Shown here piece by piece: positions 1 through 7,694 of a stretch of 64,000 nucleotides of DNA. Within the stretch, counting starts at the first letter, position 1. Every line of letters starts with the position of its first letter. Location of the stretch: assembly GCF_041360795.1 (NCBI RefSeq), contig NZ_JBFUPW010000002.1:590101-654100 (forward strand). Reading direction: 5' to 3'. Below the pieces are notes generated by a model, which saw only the letters and a program-made list of their open reading frames with translations, was not told the origin of the DNA and did no database searches. The DNA is from Arthrobacter_E sp041360795 (GTDB lineage Bacteria > Actinomycetota > Actinomycetes > Actinomycetales > Micrococcaceae). The position numbers were made by a program, and so were the translations under genes.

Positions 1-474
1 CGTTCCGGCGAAGGCCGCCTGCGCGCCGACCACGTCATTGTTCAGACGGCTGACGAGGGCTCCCGTGCGGGTCCTGGTGAAGAACGCGACCGGCATGCGC
101 TGCACATGGTCGAAGACCGCGGTGCGGAGGTCCAGGATGACGTCCTCGCCGATCGTCGCGGAGAACCACCGGACCAGCAGCCCGACGCCCGCCTCGGCCA
201 CGGCGACGACCGCGATGAGCACCGCGAGCCGCACCACGAGGTCCACGTCCCGGCCCGCGACGATCGCATCGACGACCTGCCCCGCGAGCAGCGGCGTGGC
301 CACGGCCAGGAAGGCCGCCACGATGGACAGCAGGATGAATCCGGTCAGGCGCGCGCGGTGCGGGACGGCGAACGCCAGGACGCGGCGGATGGTCTCCCGG
401 GAGAAGGGGCGCCGGCCTTCCTGCGCGCGGGAAAGGTTGTAAAGGGAGCTCATCGCCGCCCGGTCCATACTCAT
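1..474 (-). CDS. ABC exporter, membrane-domain N-terminus (cut by window edge)
   Basis: The first 158 codons of a leftward gene are present and the frame runs off the left edge. The product begins MSMDRAAMSSLYNLSRAQEG. About 20 residues in, a hydrophobic pattern typical of an ABC type-1 exporter membrane domain begins. Two membrane segments are visible near residues 40-60 and 75-100, followed by a cytoplasmic-loop sequence (DVILDLRTAVFDHVQRMP and FFTRTRTGALVSRLNND) that is characteristic of MsbA/LmrA-type half transporters. The nucleotide-binding domain would lie outside the window. The start is an ATG preceded by GAGGAGG about eight bases upstream. Substrate cannot be told; drug or lipid export is the usual role of the family. 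Confidence 0.85.
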   Translation of the reverse strand, partial: MSMDRAAMSSLYNLSRAQEGRRPFSRETIRRVLAFAVPHRARLTGFILLSIVAAFLAVATPLLAGQVVDAIVAGRDVDLVVRLAVLIAVVAVAEAGVGLLVRWFSATIGEDVILDLRTAVFDHVQRMPVAFFTRTRTGALVSRLNNDVVGAQAAFAGT

Positions 475-733
475 GGCTTGTCCTCCTCGGACGTGATCCG
501 GCGGCCTGGTTCCGCGGTGAGGCCGTTCCGGGACAGGGAAAAACCCGCCGCTCCGAACTTGGGGGGTATCCGGCGCGGCGGGCTCCGGGCAAAAACTCTA
601 ACAGAGGCCCGAGAGGCCGCGCAAAGGTCACTGCGGGGCGGGCCATCGCTCCCGAGGCCTGGGGCCCGAACTAGTCAGTACGCGAACCTTTACCAAACGG
701 TGATCTGATCACGGATGTGTTTTGTACAGAACC

Positions 734-742
734 TGGGATAAT
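734..742 (+). promoter_or_regulatory. Extended -10 promoter element
   Basis: TGGGATAAT combines a TGn extension with a near-consensus -10 hexamer (GATAAT, 737-742). No good -35 is seen at 16-18 bases. It would place a transcription start near 749, just before the candidate small RNA hairpins. Confidence 0.35.
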
Positions 743-748
743 AGAAAA

Positions 749-838
749 CGTGTGATCGTGGCGTCTGGGGAGGCGCTCACACATTGGGGGGATGAGCGGC
801 GGCGAACCGGGGGGTTCGCCACCGCTCAGCCTTTTAAC
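749..838 (+). ncRNA. Candidate small RNA ending in an intrinsic terminator
   Basis: Downstream of the -10 element lies a structured stretch with no credible ORF. A first hairpin is closed by GTGTGA (750-755) pairing with TCACAC (777-782). A linker contains six G residues (786-791). A 16-bp stem (793-808 with 813-828, one C/A mismatch, GGGG loop) follows, ending in GCCTTTT. This has the form of a free-standing small RNA of about 90 nt with its own terminator. On the opposite strand the two G6 runs become C6 runs, a feature of actinobacterial 6C RNA, but a promoter and a T-tract are seen only for the plus strand. Family is unknown. Confidence 0.4.
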
Positions 839-839
839 G

Positions 840-1139
840 GCCCTCTCACGCTTCGGAAAAGGCTCCCGGGAGTCTCCGTCAGGTCATGCTGGAAACAGGT
901 TTGTGACCTGTTTGACGTCAGATCGTCAGTTACCTGCGGCAGAGCTCCCTCTCCCCGCGCCCGCCGGCCACGCCACTCTCTGGCCGTTCGCACCGCACGT
1001 GGGCCCCCGGAACAGTCACAACCGCCCACTTACGGCTCGTGGCGGCATCACCCTCCAGTGATTATTGGTCCAGACCTCGGCGATCCCTAGCATGGGCATG
1101 TTATCCACCCTTTATTGTGAGTTATTCGAAAGAGGAAAC
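840..1139. other. Gene-free leader region upstream of the aquaporin gene
   Basis: No supported gene is seen. A TGACGTCA palindrome lies at 913-920. An in-frame ATG at 1065 would extend the aquaporin by 25 residues, but those residues do not resemble the family N-terminus and no ribosome site precedes them. Confidence 0.4.
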
Positions 1140-1892
1140 ATGTCTGAGTCAATGACGACTGCTGCTCCCTCCGTGGCCGCCAAGCTCGGGGCCGAGATCG
1201 TCGGCACGTTCTTCCTGGTCTTCGGTGTCATCGGCACCGCGCTCTTCACCGCAGGATTCGCCGCCGGCGAGGGCGGCCTCAACGTCGGCTTCCTCGGGGT
1301 CGCCCTGGCGCTGGGGCTCTCCGTGATCATCGGGGCGTTCGCGTTCGGCCCGATCTCCGGCGGCCATTTCAACCCGGCCGTGACGCTCGGACTCGCGGCG
1401 GCGGGACGGTTCGCGTGGAAGGACGTCGCGGCCTACCTGGTGGCGCAGGTCATCGGCGCCGTCCTGGGCGCGACCGCCCTGGTCGCCATCCTCGCCGGCG
1501 GCAAGGACGACGCCCTTGCCGCCGCCCAGAAGGGTGGCTTCGCCTCCACCGGCTGGGGCGCGCTGTCGCCCGGTGGCTACAACGCGGCGTCGTTCTTCAT
1601 CGCCGAGATCGTCGCGACCGCCCTGTTCGTCACCGTCATCCTCGCCGTCACGGGCAAACGCGGCGCAGGGAAGCTGGCGCCGCTGGCCATTGGGCTCACC
1701 CTGGTGGTCATCGCCCTTCTCGCCATCCCCGTGACGAACGGCTCCTTCAATCCGGCCCGCTCCATCGCCACGGCCGTCTACGGCGGCCCTGCCGCGCTGG
1801 CGCAGCTCTGGGCCTCGATCGTGGCGCCGATCGCCGGCGGCCTGATCGCCGGGTTCGCCCACAAGGCCCTGTTCGAGGGTGAGGCGAAGTAA
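1140..1892 (+). CDS. Aquaporin, AqpZ-like MIP family
   Basis: This is a 250-residue six-helix channel of the major intrinsic protein family in the cytoplasmic membrane. Both NPA boxes are intact: HFNPAVTLG at residues 76-84 and SFNPARS at 202-208. Overall the chain aligns well with E. coli AqpZ in length and in flanking motifs such as SPGGY and IPVTN. The selectivity filter differs: by alignment, AqpZ Phe43, His174 and Thr183 correspond here to Leu58, Ala192 and Gly201, with Arg207 kept. Water specificity should therefore not be assumed. The ATG at 1140 is chosen because AAAGAGG sits just upstream. It converges on the MoeA-like gene with only 31 bases between them. Confidence 0.9.
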   Translation: MSESMTTAAPSVAAKLGAEIVGTFFLVFGVIGTALFTAGFAAGEGGLNVGFLGVALALGLSVIIGAFAFGPISGGHFNPAVTLGLAAAGRFAWKDVAAYLVAQVIGAVLGATALVAILAGGKDDALAAAQKGGFASTGWGALSPGGYNAASFFIAEIVATALFVTVILAVTGKRGAGKLAPLAIGLTLVVIALLAIPVTNGSFNPARSIATAVYGGPAALAQLWASIVAPIAGGLIAGFAHKALFEGEAK

Positions 1893-1923
1893 CGACCGGC
1901 GGATCCGCCTGTCGGGTGCCAGG

Positions 1924-3324
1924 TCAGGACCCGTCGGGGCCGCTGTGATCCGGCTCCGGCGGGGTTCGGATCGAGTCCCAGTCCTGGGCCGCCCAATCGA
2001 TCGGCTCCGAGCTCCGGGCGGCCTTGGGAGGACGCTTGCCTTCCGGTGAGGCGGCTTCGGGGCGCGACGACGGCGACGCCCCTGACCTCGCCGGCTTCGG
2101 AGTGCCCGCACCCCGCTCGCTGCGCTTCCAGGGCAGCGGAAGAGCCATCAGCTCCTCGCCCATCCGCACCCCGTGGGGCGGCACCGCCAGGAGCAGCTCG
2201 GCCCCAGCCCACTCGGCCAGACCGTGGCCCGGCCCGCAGGGCGAGGCCATGCCGAAGACCGTGTGGCCGGGCACCAGACGCGTAGGGCGCAGCTCAGCCT
2301 CCAGGGCGCGTCCCGAGGGCACGGAGCGGAAAGCCTGAGCCTCACGGCGCCCCAGGGCCGCGAACAGGGGCTCCCCCAGCAATGCCAGCGCTGTCAGCGC
2401 TTCGCCGGGTGCGCCGGGCAGGCCGAGGACATGGCGGCCGTCCGGCAGCACGCCCGCCACCGCGGTCTGAAGTGGTTCGCAGGACAAGCCATCCACCACG
2501 TAGTCGATGCCGAGCGCCTCCAGCGCCTCGCGCAGATGGTCTTCCTCGCCCGCTCCGGTTCCGCCGACCGTCACGACGACGTCGACGGGGGCCGCCGCGC
2601 CGTCGGCGTCCTCCTCCAACGCCGTGCGCCACTCCGCCGCCGTGCCGGAGATCCTGGCCCTGTTCTCGACCACGACGTCCCAGGCGTCCAGCAGCAGTCC
2701 TAGAACGGGTCCCAGCGCATCCCGGTCCTCGCCCCACCCGGGACGGCCCTGAGTCACCAGGCGGCCCGATTGCACCACCTGAACGCGGGGCTTCGGAATG
2801 GCGGCGACGGTGTCGAGGCCTGCTCCGGCCAGCAATGCGAGACGCAGCGGGTCCAGCGTCGAACCACGGGTCACGAGTGGCGCGCCCGCGGACAGCCCCT
2901 GCCCCGACGACACGATGTTCTCTCCGTTACGCGGCGCCCCGGGGCGGGCGCCCGGCGCACGGTCGACGACGGCGAGCCCCTCGGCGTCCAGGGTCACGCG
3001 GGCGTCCGCGAGGGCGAGCACACCTTTGCCGCCGGGAGGCAGCGGCCGGCCCTTCTCGACACGGCTGCTCTGACGACCCGCCAGGCGCTCCCCCGGTTCC
3101 GCGATCACCCACGGAGGACTGCCGTTGACCACCCAGCCGTCGACCGCGGCCCTCGCACCGTACGGCACGTCCTCCTCGGCGACGACGTCCTCGGCCGCAA
3201 GAAGACCTGCCGCCTGCGTCAAGGGCACATGGACGGCGGGAAGGGCCTCCACGCGGTCCTGCAGCAGGCCCCGGGCCTCGTCCCAGCTGAGCTTCGTGGT
3301 GGGCTTTCCGTCCTGCGCCGTCAT
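1924..3324 (-). CDS. MoeA-like molybdopterin-binding protein, divergent
   Basis: A 466-residue protein with the domain order of MoeA (molybdopterin molybdenumtransferase): an N-terminal domain, a central MoCF-biosynthesis fold and a C-terminal beta domain. The usual signature positions are altered. The SxxDGYA-like site reads AAVDGWVV near residue 60. The PTGDEL region reads VVQSGRLVTQG. The GGxSxGxxD loop reads VGGTGAGEED. The LPGNPV motif reads LGLPGAPGEAL. The last 70 residues are rich in Pro, Ser, Arg and Lys and are probably disordered. No other molybdenum cofactor gene is nearby. It may be a paralogue that binds a molybdopterin-like ligand without full MoeA activity; that is inference. 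Confidence 0.75.
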   Translation of the reverse strand: MTAQDGKPTTKLSWDEARGLLQDRVEALPAVHVPLTQAAGLLAAEDVVAEEDVPYGARAAVDGWVVNGSPPWVIAEPGERLAGRQSSRVEKGRPLPPGGKGVLALADARVTLDAEGLAVVDRAPGARPGAPRNGENIVSSGQGLSAGAPLVTRGSTLDPLRLALLAGAGLDTVAAIPKPRVQVVQSGRLVTQGRPGWGEDRDALGPVLGLLLDAWDVVVENRARISGTAAEWRTALEEDADGAAAPVDVVVTVGGTGAGEEDHLREALEALGIDYVVDGLSCEPLQTAVAGVLPDGRHVLGLPGAPGEALTALALLGEPLFAALGRREAQAFRSVPSGRALEAELRPTRLVPGHTVFGMASPCGPGHGLAEWAGAELLLAVPPHGVRMGEELMALPLPWKRSERGAGTPKPARSGASPSSRPEAASPEGKRPPKAARSSEPIDWAAQDWDSIRTPPEPDHSGPDGS

Positions 3325-3628
3325 GGGTGGACGCTCCCGAAGCGGTGCAGACTCCGCCGACGGCTGATGGGCATCACGACGCCGCTCGCCTGCGTCTTAG
3401 ACCTCGGCGTCCCTGAGTTCGGCGTCTTTGACATCGGCCGGCGCCTCCCCGCTCCTCGTCCCGTTCATCGCTCCGGCCTCCCGGGCCAGAACTCCAGCCT
3501 AGAACGGGAGCCGGGACGGGGCCGGGCCCGAGCCATCGTGTCGCCGAGGTAAGCCCTCGGCCGGGTGGACGAGGCGCGCCGAAGCGACCTCGGACGGCAG
3601 GACGGCCGGGCTGCTCATCGGGCAGGGC
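3325..3628. other. Gene-free spacer between MoeA-like and HNH genes
   Basis: No convincing gene is seen. A short inverted repeat CCGAGG-N5-CCTCGG (3544-3560) may help end the HNH transcript. The rest shows repeated CGGCGTC words but no recognised element. Confidence 0.4.
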
Positions 3629-4129
3629 TCAGGCGGCGTCCTCGGCGGGCAGGTAGGCGCTCCACTCGGGAGTGGGCTTCTCCAGCTCCTTGATCTGCCA
3701 CACGGTCCCCACGGGAGGCCGCGGGCTGAAACGCAGGCGCCAGCCCATCTCCGAAGGAGTGTGGTCGCCCTTGGTGTTGTTGCACTTGAGGCAGCACGCC
3801 ACGAGGTTCTCCCAGGAGTCCCGTCCGCCGCGGGACCGCGGCAGGATGTGGTCGATGGTGTGCGCGGCCTTGCCGCAGTATCCGCAGCGATGACCGTCGC
3901 GGCGCAGGACCCCTCTCCTGCTGACCGTCGAGACCACATTGTGCCGTGGTCTGATGTAGCGGTTCAGCAGGATCACCGAGGGCCGTCCCAGGACTTCACG
4001 GGGGCCGACGACGGGTTCGCCGCCCTCCGAGACCACGCTGGCCTTTCCAGCCAGCACAAGGACGAGCGCCCGGCGGAAGGTGACCACCGCGAGCGGTTCA
4101 TATCCAGCATTCAGAACGAGAGTGCGCAT
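3629..4129 (-). CDS. HNH endonuclease family protein
   Basis: A 166-residue protein that starts MRTLVLNAGYEPLAVV, the usual N-terminus of the small actinobacterial HNH family. A structural zinc site is formed by Cys82-x2-Cys85 and Cys113-x2-Cys116. The ββα-metal active site is seen as HTIDHILPRSRGG (about 90-102) and WENLVACCLKCNNTKG (about 106-121). The role is probably metal-dependent DNA cleavage, though the physiological job of this ubiquitous stand-alone family is not known. The ATG at 4129 is preferred over the one at 4135: GAAGAGG lies seven bases before it and only one base before the other. Confidence 0.85.
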   Translation of the reverse strand: MRTLVLNAGYEPLAVVTFRRALVLVLAGKASVVSEGGEPVVGPREVLGRPSVILLNRYIRPRHNVVSTVSRRGVLRRDGHRCGYCGKAAHTIDHILPRSRGGRDSWENLVACCLKCNNTKGDHTPSEMGWRLRFSPRPPVGTVWQIKELEKPTPEWSAYLPAEDAA

Positions 4130-4322
4130 GCACATACCTCTTCACGGCCGCACCCGGCAGGGGCACGAGGGCCGGCTGCCCCCGGCGTGTCCGGGCTATG
4201 GATCGACGTAACCAGCCTAAACACGCCCGGGCGCGTGCGCGATGCCTTGGACCACATTGCGGACGTGTCGCGCGAAAAATTCACCCCTCGTTGGCGCCTG
4301 CGACAATTCCCGGCTTAACGAC

Positions 4323-4353
4323 AGAAGGACCCCGCCACAGGCGGGGTCCTTCT
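4323..4353 (-). terminator. Terminator after the NlpC/P60 gene
   Basis: A perfect 14-bp stem with an ACA loop (AGAAGGACCCCGCC and its complement). It lies just beyond the stop of the leftward peptidase gene. No strong T-tract follows on either strand. Confidence 0.7.
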
Positions 4354-4395
4354 GACAATCTCCAGCGGGAGGGGCTGGCGGTTCAGACCGTGGTC

Positions 4396-5193
4396 TTAGC
4401 CACCCACGCGGATGAAGACGGGGCCGGAGCCGACGAACGCGTCGTAGACCTTGGTGGTGTAACCGAGGAATCCACCGTGCACGGCCTGGCCGTTGCCGAT
4501 GTAGACGGCCACGTGAGGCACACCGACGCCACCGTCGGCGTAGTAGATGACATCGCCGGGCTGAGCTTCAGCGGCGGACACCGTACGTCCGAGGGAAAGG
4601 TAACCGGCAGGCCAGTCGTGGAAGTTGATGCCCACGGCGCGCAGGGAGTTCGACACCAGAGCGGTGCAGTCCTGGTTGACGCCGAGCTGAGCCAGAGCGG
4701 CAGCAGCGATTGCAGCGCCCTTGCCGGAAGCGGCGGCGGCGTTGACCGTCTTCGGCGCCGGAGCGGCAGCCGCGACGTTCGAACCGGTCACCTGGGTGTT
4801 GGTGTTGGTGTTGGCCGTGTTGTCGGCGACCGGAGCGGTCTGGGTCTCAGTGTTGGACTGAGCCTCGACGACGGGGGCCTCGACGACCGGAGCCGGCTCG
4901 GTCTTGACCGCGGTGCGGACGAAGCTGAGCTTGGCGGTGGAGGATGCGGCCACGGCCTGCGGAGCAGCCTTGACCTCGAGGGTGGTTGCTGCGGAGGAAT
5001 CGCGCTGAACGCTGGTCTCCGCGGCGTTGGCGGCGATGCCGCTGGTGAGCACCAGGCCCGAAGCCGCGGCGATCACTGCGGCCTGACGGCCCATGGATCC
5101 GGCGTTCGAAGAAACGGCCTTGGAGATTTCAAGAAGCGAAGTGTTGGGTGCCTGCTTAGCGCGATGGCGCGCAGAGGTAGTGCCAAAAGACAA
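4396..5193 (-). CDS. Secreted NlpC/P60 peptidoglycan peptidase
   Basis: A 265-residue exported cell-wall hydrolase. The N-terminus (SFGTTSARHRAKQAPN, a basic patch, then AAVIAAASGLVLTSGIAANAAE) is a long signal peptide. A Pro/Val/Ala/Thr-rich linker follows. The C-terminal 115 residues are an NlpC/P60 domain with the catalytic Cys in NQDCTALVSN and the catalytic His in VPHVAVYIGNG. It should cut bonds in the peptidoglycan stem peptide. The TTG at 5193 is chosen because GGAGAGG stands seven bases upstream, at the 3' edge of a c-di-AMP riboswitch. A longer frame from 5301 would start inside the riboswitch and is rejected. Confidence 0.87.
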   Translation of the reverse strand: MSFGTTSARHRAKQAPNTSLLEISKAVSSNAGSMGRQAAVIAAASGLVLTSGIAANAAETSVQRDSSAATTLEVKAAPQAVAASSTAKLSFVRTAVKTEPAPVVEAPVVEAQSNTETQTAPVADNTANTNTNTQVTGSNVAAAAPAPKTVNAAAASGKGAAIAAAALAQLGVNQDCTALVSNSLRAVGINFHDWPAGYLSLGRTVSAAEAQPGDVIYYADGGVGVPHVAVYIGNGQAVHGGFLGYTTKVYDAFVGSGPVFIRVGG

Positions 5194-5207
5194 GGAAAAG
5201 CCTCTCC

Positions 5208-5383
5208 CGATGCCTACGAGGTGAGCTGTCGGATTCGGATGGGAGCCATCCGGCCGTCCGTCGCTTTCGCGAACTGACGACTTAACCCCAAGGCCTTGCA
5301 CGCAAGGCCAGAATTGGTTCCCCCGCCTCTGCCAGACGAAGTAGTAACGAACGGACCTCGGTTGGTGGCAGAGCTCGGCAATC
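5208..5383 (-). promoter_or_regulatory. c-di-AMP (ydaO-type) riboswitch 1
   Basis: Read leftward, this leader carries the ydaO landmarks: GAGCTCTGCC near the 5' end, CAGAGGCGGGGGAACCA, TTGGGGTTAAGTC, and the 3' block CGACAGCTCACCTCGTAGGC. The ribosome site of the NlpC/P60 gene begins only a few bases after the aptamer. In Actinobacteria this class is known to control secreted cell-wall hydrolases and to turn expression off when c-di-AMP binds. Confidence 0.88.
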
Positions 5384-5497
5384 CAACCCAGGGCTCCCCC
5401 TCTTACGAGGAGGCGCGATCTATAAATTACAGGAGTCTCGGCAGAATGTCACGTTAAGGTTACGGAACATTCGCCGAGACCGAGAGATGGCTCTCGA

Positions 5498-6319
5498 TCA
5501 GAGCCATCCGGACGGGTCGACGACCTGGCCGTTGACCATCACTTCAAAATGGAGGTGGCAGCCCGTGGAGGCGCCGGTGGTGCCACTGAGCGCCACGACA
5601 TCGCCGCGCTGGACGGTCTGTCCGGGCTGCACGGTGAAGGAGCTCAGGTGGTTGTAGGTGGTCTCAAGACCATTGCCGTGATCGACCACGACGCGGTTTC
5701 CGCCGCCGGTGTCCACCCAGCCGGTGAAGACGACCTTGCCGGCCGCCGCAGCCATGACCTGGGTGCCGCACTGGGCCACGAAGTCTTCGCCGCTGTGGAA
5801 GTCGGACGGACCGCCGAGGGGGTTGATGCGCCAGCCGAAGGGCGACGCCTCGGTCAGCGAGGCGAGCGGGGAGCCCAGCGAACCCTTGGCGGCCGCGGGG
5901 GTCACCTTGCCGGACTGAGCGCTCATGAGGGCCTTCAGGCGGGCGTCGGGATCCTGCTTGGTGGTGGCCGACGTGCGGCTGAAGGAGATCTTCGCCCCGG
6001 TGGAGGCGGTGACGGGAGCCTGAACGGCGCCACTGGCGGTGATGCCGACCGTGGTCTGCGCGCCATCCCTGCCGGCCGCTTCGGCCAGCGGACCGGAGCT
6101 GGCGGGGAAAGCGATGGTCAGAGCGAGGCCGCCTGCTGCGAGCGCGAGGCCACCCTTGTGGATGGCGCCGCTCTTCACTGCCAGATCGGTGATCTGCTGC
6201 AGAGGGCCCCTCCGCTTCGCCTTACGGGGCGTCGACGGAAGAACGGTCCGCGCGGGACCTCCGGCCTGGGGTGCCGGACCACTCGCGCGACGACGTCCGC
6301 GCAGCTTGTCATTGCTCAC
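5498..6319 (-). CDS. Secreted M23 family metallopeptidase (LytM-type)
   Basis: A 273-residue exported endopeptidase of peptidoglycan. A basic N-terminus and one hydrophobic segment (GGLALAAGGLALTIAFPAS) direct export. The C-terminal half is a LytM/M23 domain with the zinc-binding motifs FHSGEDF (HxxxD) and HLHFEV (HxH), followed by NGQVVDPSGWL at the C-terminus. The GTG at 6319 is chosen because AGAGGGA precedes it at good spacing; an ATG six codons upstream (6337) is the alternative. The gene sits behind a second c-di-AMP riboswitch and next to the NlpC/P60 gene, so the two hydrolases probably respond together although each has its own leader. Confidence 0.87.
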   Translation of the reverse strand: MSNDKLRGRRRASGPAPQAGGPARTVLPSTPRKAKRRGPLQQITDLAVKSGAIHKGGLALAAGGLALTIAFPASSGPLAEAAGRDGAQTTVGITASGAVQAPVTASTGAKISFSRTSATTKQDPDARLKALMSAQSGKVTPAAAKGSLGSPLASLTEASPFGWRINPLGGPSDFHSGEDFVAQCGTQVMAAAAGKVVFTGWVDTGGGNRVVVDHGNGLETTYNHLSSFTVQPGQTVQRGDVVALSGTTGASTGCHLHFEVMVNGQVVDPSGWL

Positions 6320-6340
6320 GTATGCATTCCCTCTCATAGC

Positions 6341-6558
6341 GCCTTCGAAGTTAGCTGTCGGATTCGGGCCTGAGAGTCAGCTGCCCGGCCTGCGGAGGCA
6401 CACGGGAATCCAGGGGGAACGGCTTGCACCGCCTCTGAAAAGTTCCCAGCACCGCCGCGGGCTTCACCCCAAGACGACCTGATTCCAGGCCGCCGGAAAT
6501 GGTTCCCCCGCCTCTGCTGTCATGCTTCACACCCTGGTTTCGCCAGCAGAGCTCGGCG
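6341..6558 (-). promoter_or_regulatory. c-di-AMP (ydaO-type) riboswitch 2
   Basis: Read leftward, the same ordered blocks occur as in the neighbouring leader: GCCGAGCTCTGC, CAGAGGCGGGGGAACCA, TTGGGGTGAAGCC and the 3' block CGACAGCTAACTTCGAAGGC. The internal arm is longer than in copy 1. It ends about ten bases before the ribosome site of the M23 peptidase gene. Confidence 0.88.
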
Positions 6559-6679
6559 TACGAAACAGGTCACGCTTAGGTTTCAGCGCTGAGACATCAC
6601 TATACGCGAACGGGCCCAAGAGTAATAAATTCGTTATCTAGTATGTGGATAAACCCACGGCCACCGACGACGGACGCGA

Positions 6680-6711
6680 AGAACGCGCCCGCGGAGCCGC
6701 GGACGCGTTCT
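6680..6711 (-). terminator. Terminator after ideR
   Basis: AGAACGCG pairs with CGCGTTCT, with CCGCGG blocks inside the stem. It lies about 30 bases past the ideR stop codon on the leftward strand. There is no clear T-tract. Confidence 0.5.
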
Positions 6712-6741
6712 GAAGAGTGACGTTGCAGCTCAGCGCGGCAT

Positions 6742-7437
6742 TCAGCCGAGCGAGACGAAGACGTGGGCTGCGACTTCGGGCGGCAGCTCCAGAGCGCCCT
6801 CAATGCCGGCCACCCGCACCGCGATGTAATCTCCGGCACGTTCGAGACCGATGGTCGCTCCCGGGCGGATCCCGCCCTCATCGAGCTGCTGCAGCAGCTC
6901 CGGCTCCACCTGCGCCGGTTCCGCCAGGCGACGGACCGTCACCACGGACCCCGGGGCGTACTCATTCATGGCCTGGACGAGAGTCATCAGACCTGCGGCG
7001 AACGGTTCGCCCGCCAGACCGCCCAGCTGCTCGAGTCCGGGGATCGGGTTTCCGTACGGCGAATCGGTCGGGTGACCCAGCAATTCGTAGATACGGCGCT
7101 CCACCCGTTCGCTCATCACGTGCTCCCAGCGGCAGGCCTCGTCGTGGACGAACGCCCAGTCCAGGCCGATCACATCAGAGAGGAGCCGCTCCGCGAGGCG
7201 GTGTTTGCGCATGACCTCGACCGCGCGGCGTCGTCCGTGATCCGTCAGCTCCAGGTGCCGGTCGCCCGTCACCACCACGAGGCCGTCGCGCTCCATCCGG
7301 CCGATCGTCTGGGAGACGGTCGGCCCGGAGTGATGGAGACGCTCCGCGATCCGGGCACGGAGGGGGACGATCTTCTCCTCTTCCAGCTCCAGGATGGTCC
7401 GCAGGTACATCTCCGTGGTGTCGATCAGATCAGTCAT
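6742..7437 (-). CDS. ideR: Iron-dependent transcriptional repressor, DtxR/IdeR family
   Basis: A 231-residue Fe2+-activated repressor. The first 140 residues align nearly gap-free with Corynebacterium diphtheriae DtxR: a winged helix-turn-helix (LRARIAERLHHSGPTVSQT), then the dimer domain. The metal ligands known from DtxR are all present at the same positions: Met10, Cys102, Glu105 and His106 in the primary site and His79, Glu83 and His98 in the ancillary site. The C-terminal 80 residues form the SH3-like domain. With iron bound it should repress uptake genes; a well-matched box overlaps the start of the siderophore-interacting protein gene at 18143. Confidence 0.93.
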   Translation of the reverse strand: MTDLIDTTEMYLRTILELEEEKIVPLRARIAERLHHSGPTVSQTIGRMERDGLVVVTGDRHLELTDHGRRRAVEVMRKHRLAERLLSDVIGLDWAFVHDEACRWEHVMSERVERRIYELLGHPTDSPYGNPIPGLEQLGGLAGEPFAAGLMTLVQAMNEYAPGSVVTVRRLAEPAQVEPELLQQLDEGGIRPGATIGLERAGDYIAVRVAGIEGALELPPEVAAHVFVSLG

Positions 7438-7694
7438 CCCGTCCTACCCTCACTCGCGTCGTGTGCGCCATGGCGTCCGCGCCCAAGCTTCATGTCGTCA
7501 AGCTTAGAACGCCGCCCCCTAGTCTAGCTTATTTGGACTCTCTCTGAATAACGGATGCGGCAGATGACGCTCCCGGACTCCGGAATCCGGACCCGCTTGG
7601 GACCTGGCGCCCGCCCTGCGGCAAAATGGCCTCAGGACGGGCGCACCCCGGAAGGACCCGTCCCCTCTGCCACACACCAGAACTGGAGCAATCT

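Noticed and set aside
749..838. 6C RNA on the minus strand
   Set aside because: The C6 runs fit, but the second hairpin would compete with the first, and no minus-strand promoter or T-tract was found. Kept only as an alternative to a plus-strand small RNA.
722..1090. A 122-codon frame upstream of the aquaporin gene
   Set aside because: It runs through two strong hairpins, lacks a ribosome site and resembles no protein.
5194..5301. A longer N-terminus for the NlpC/P60 protein starting at 5301
   Set aside because: It would be translated from inside the c-di-AMP aptamer and adds residues unlike a signal peptide.
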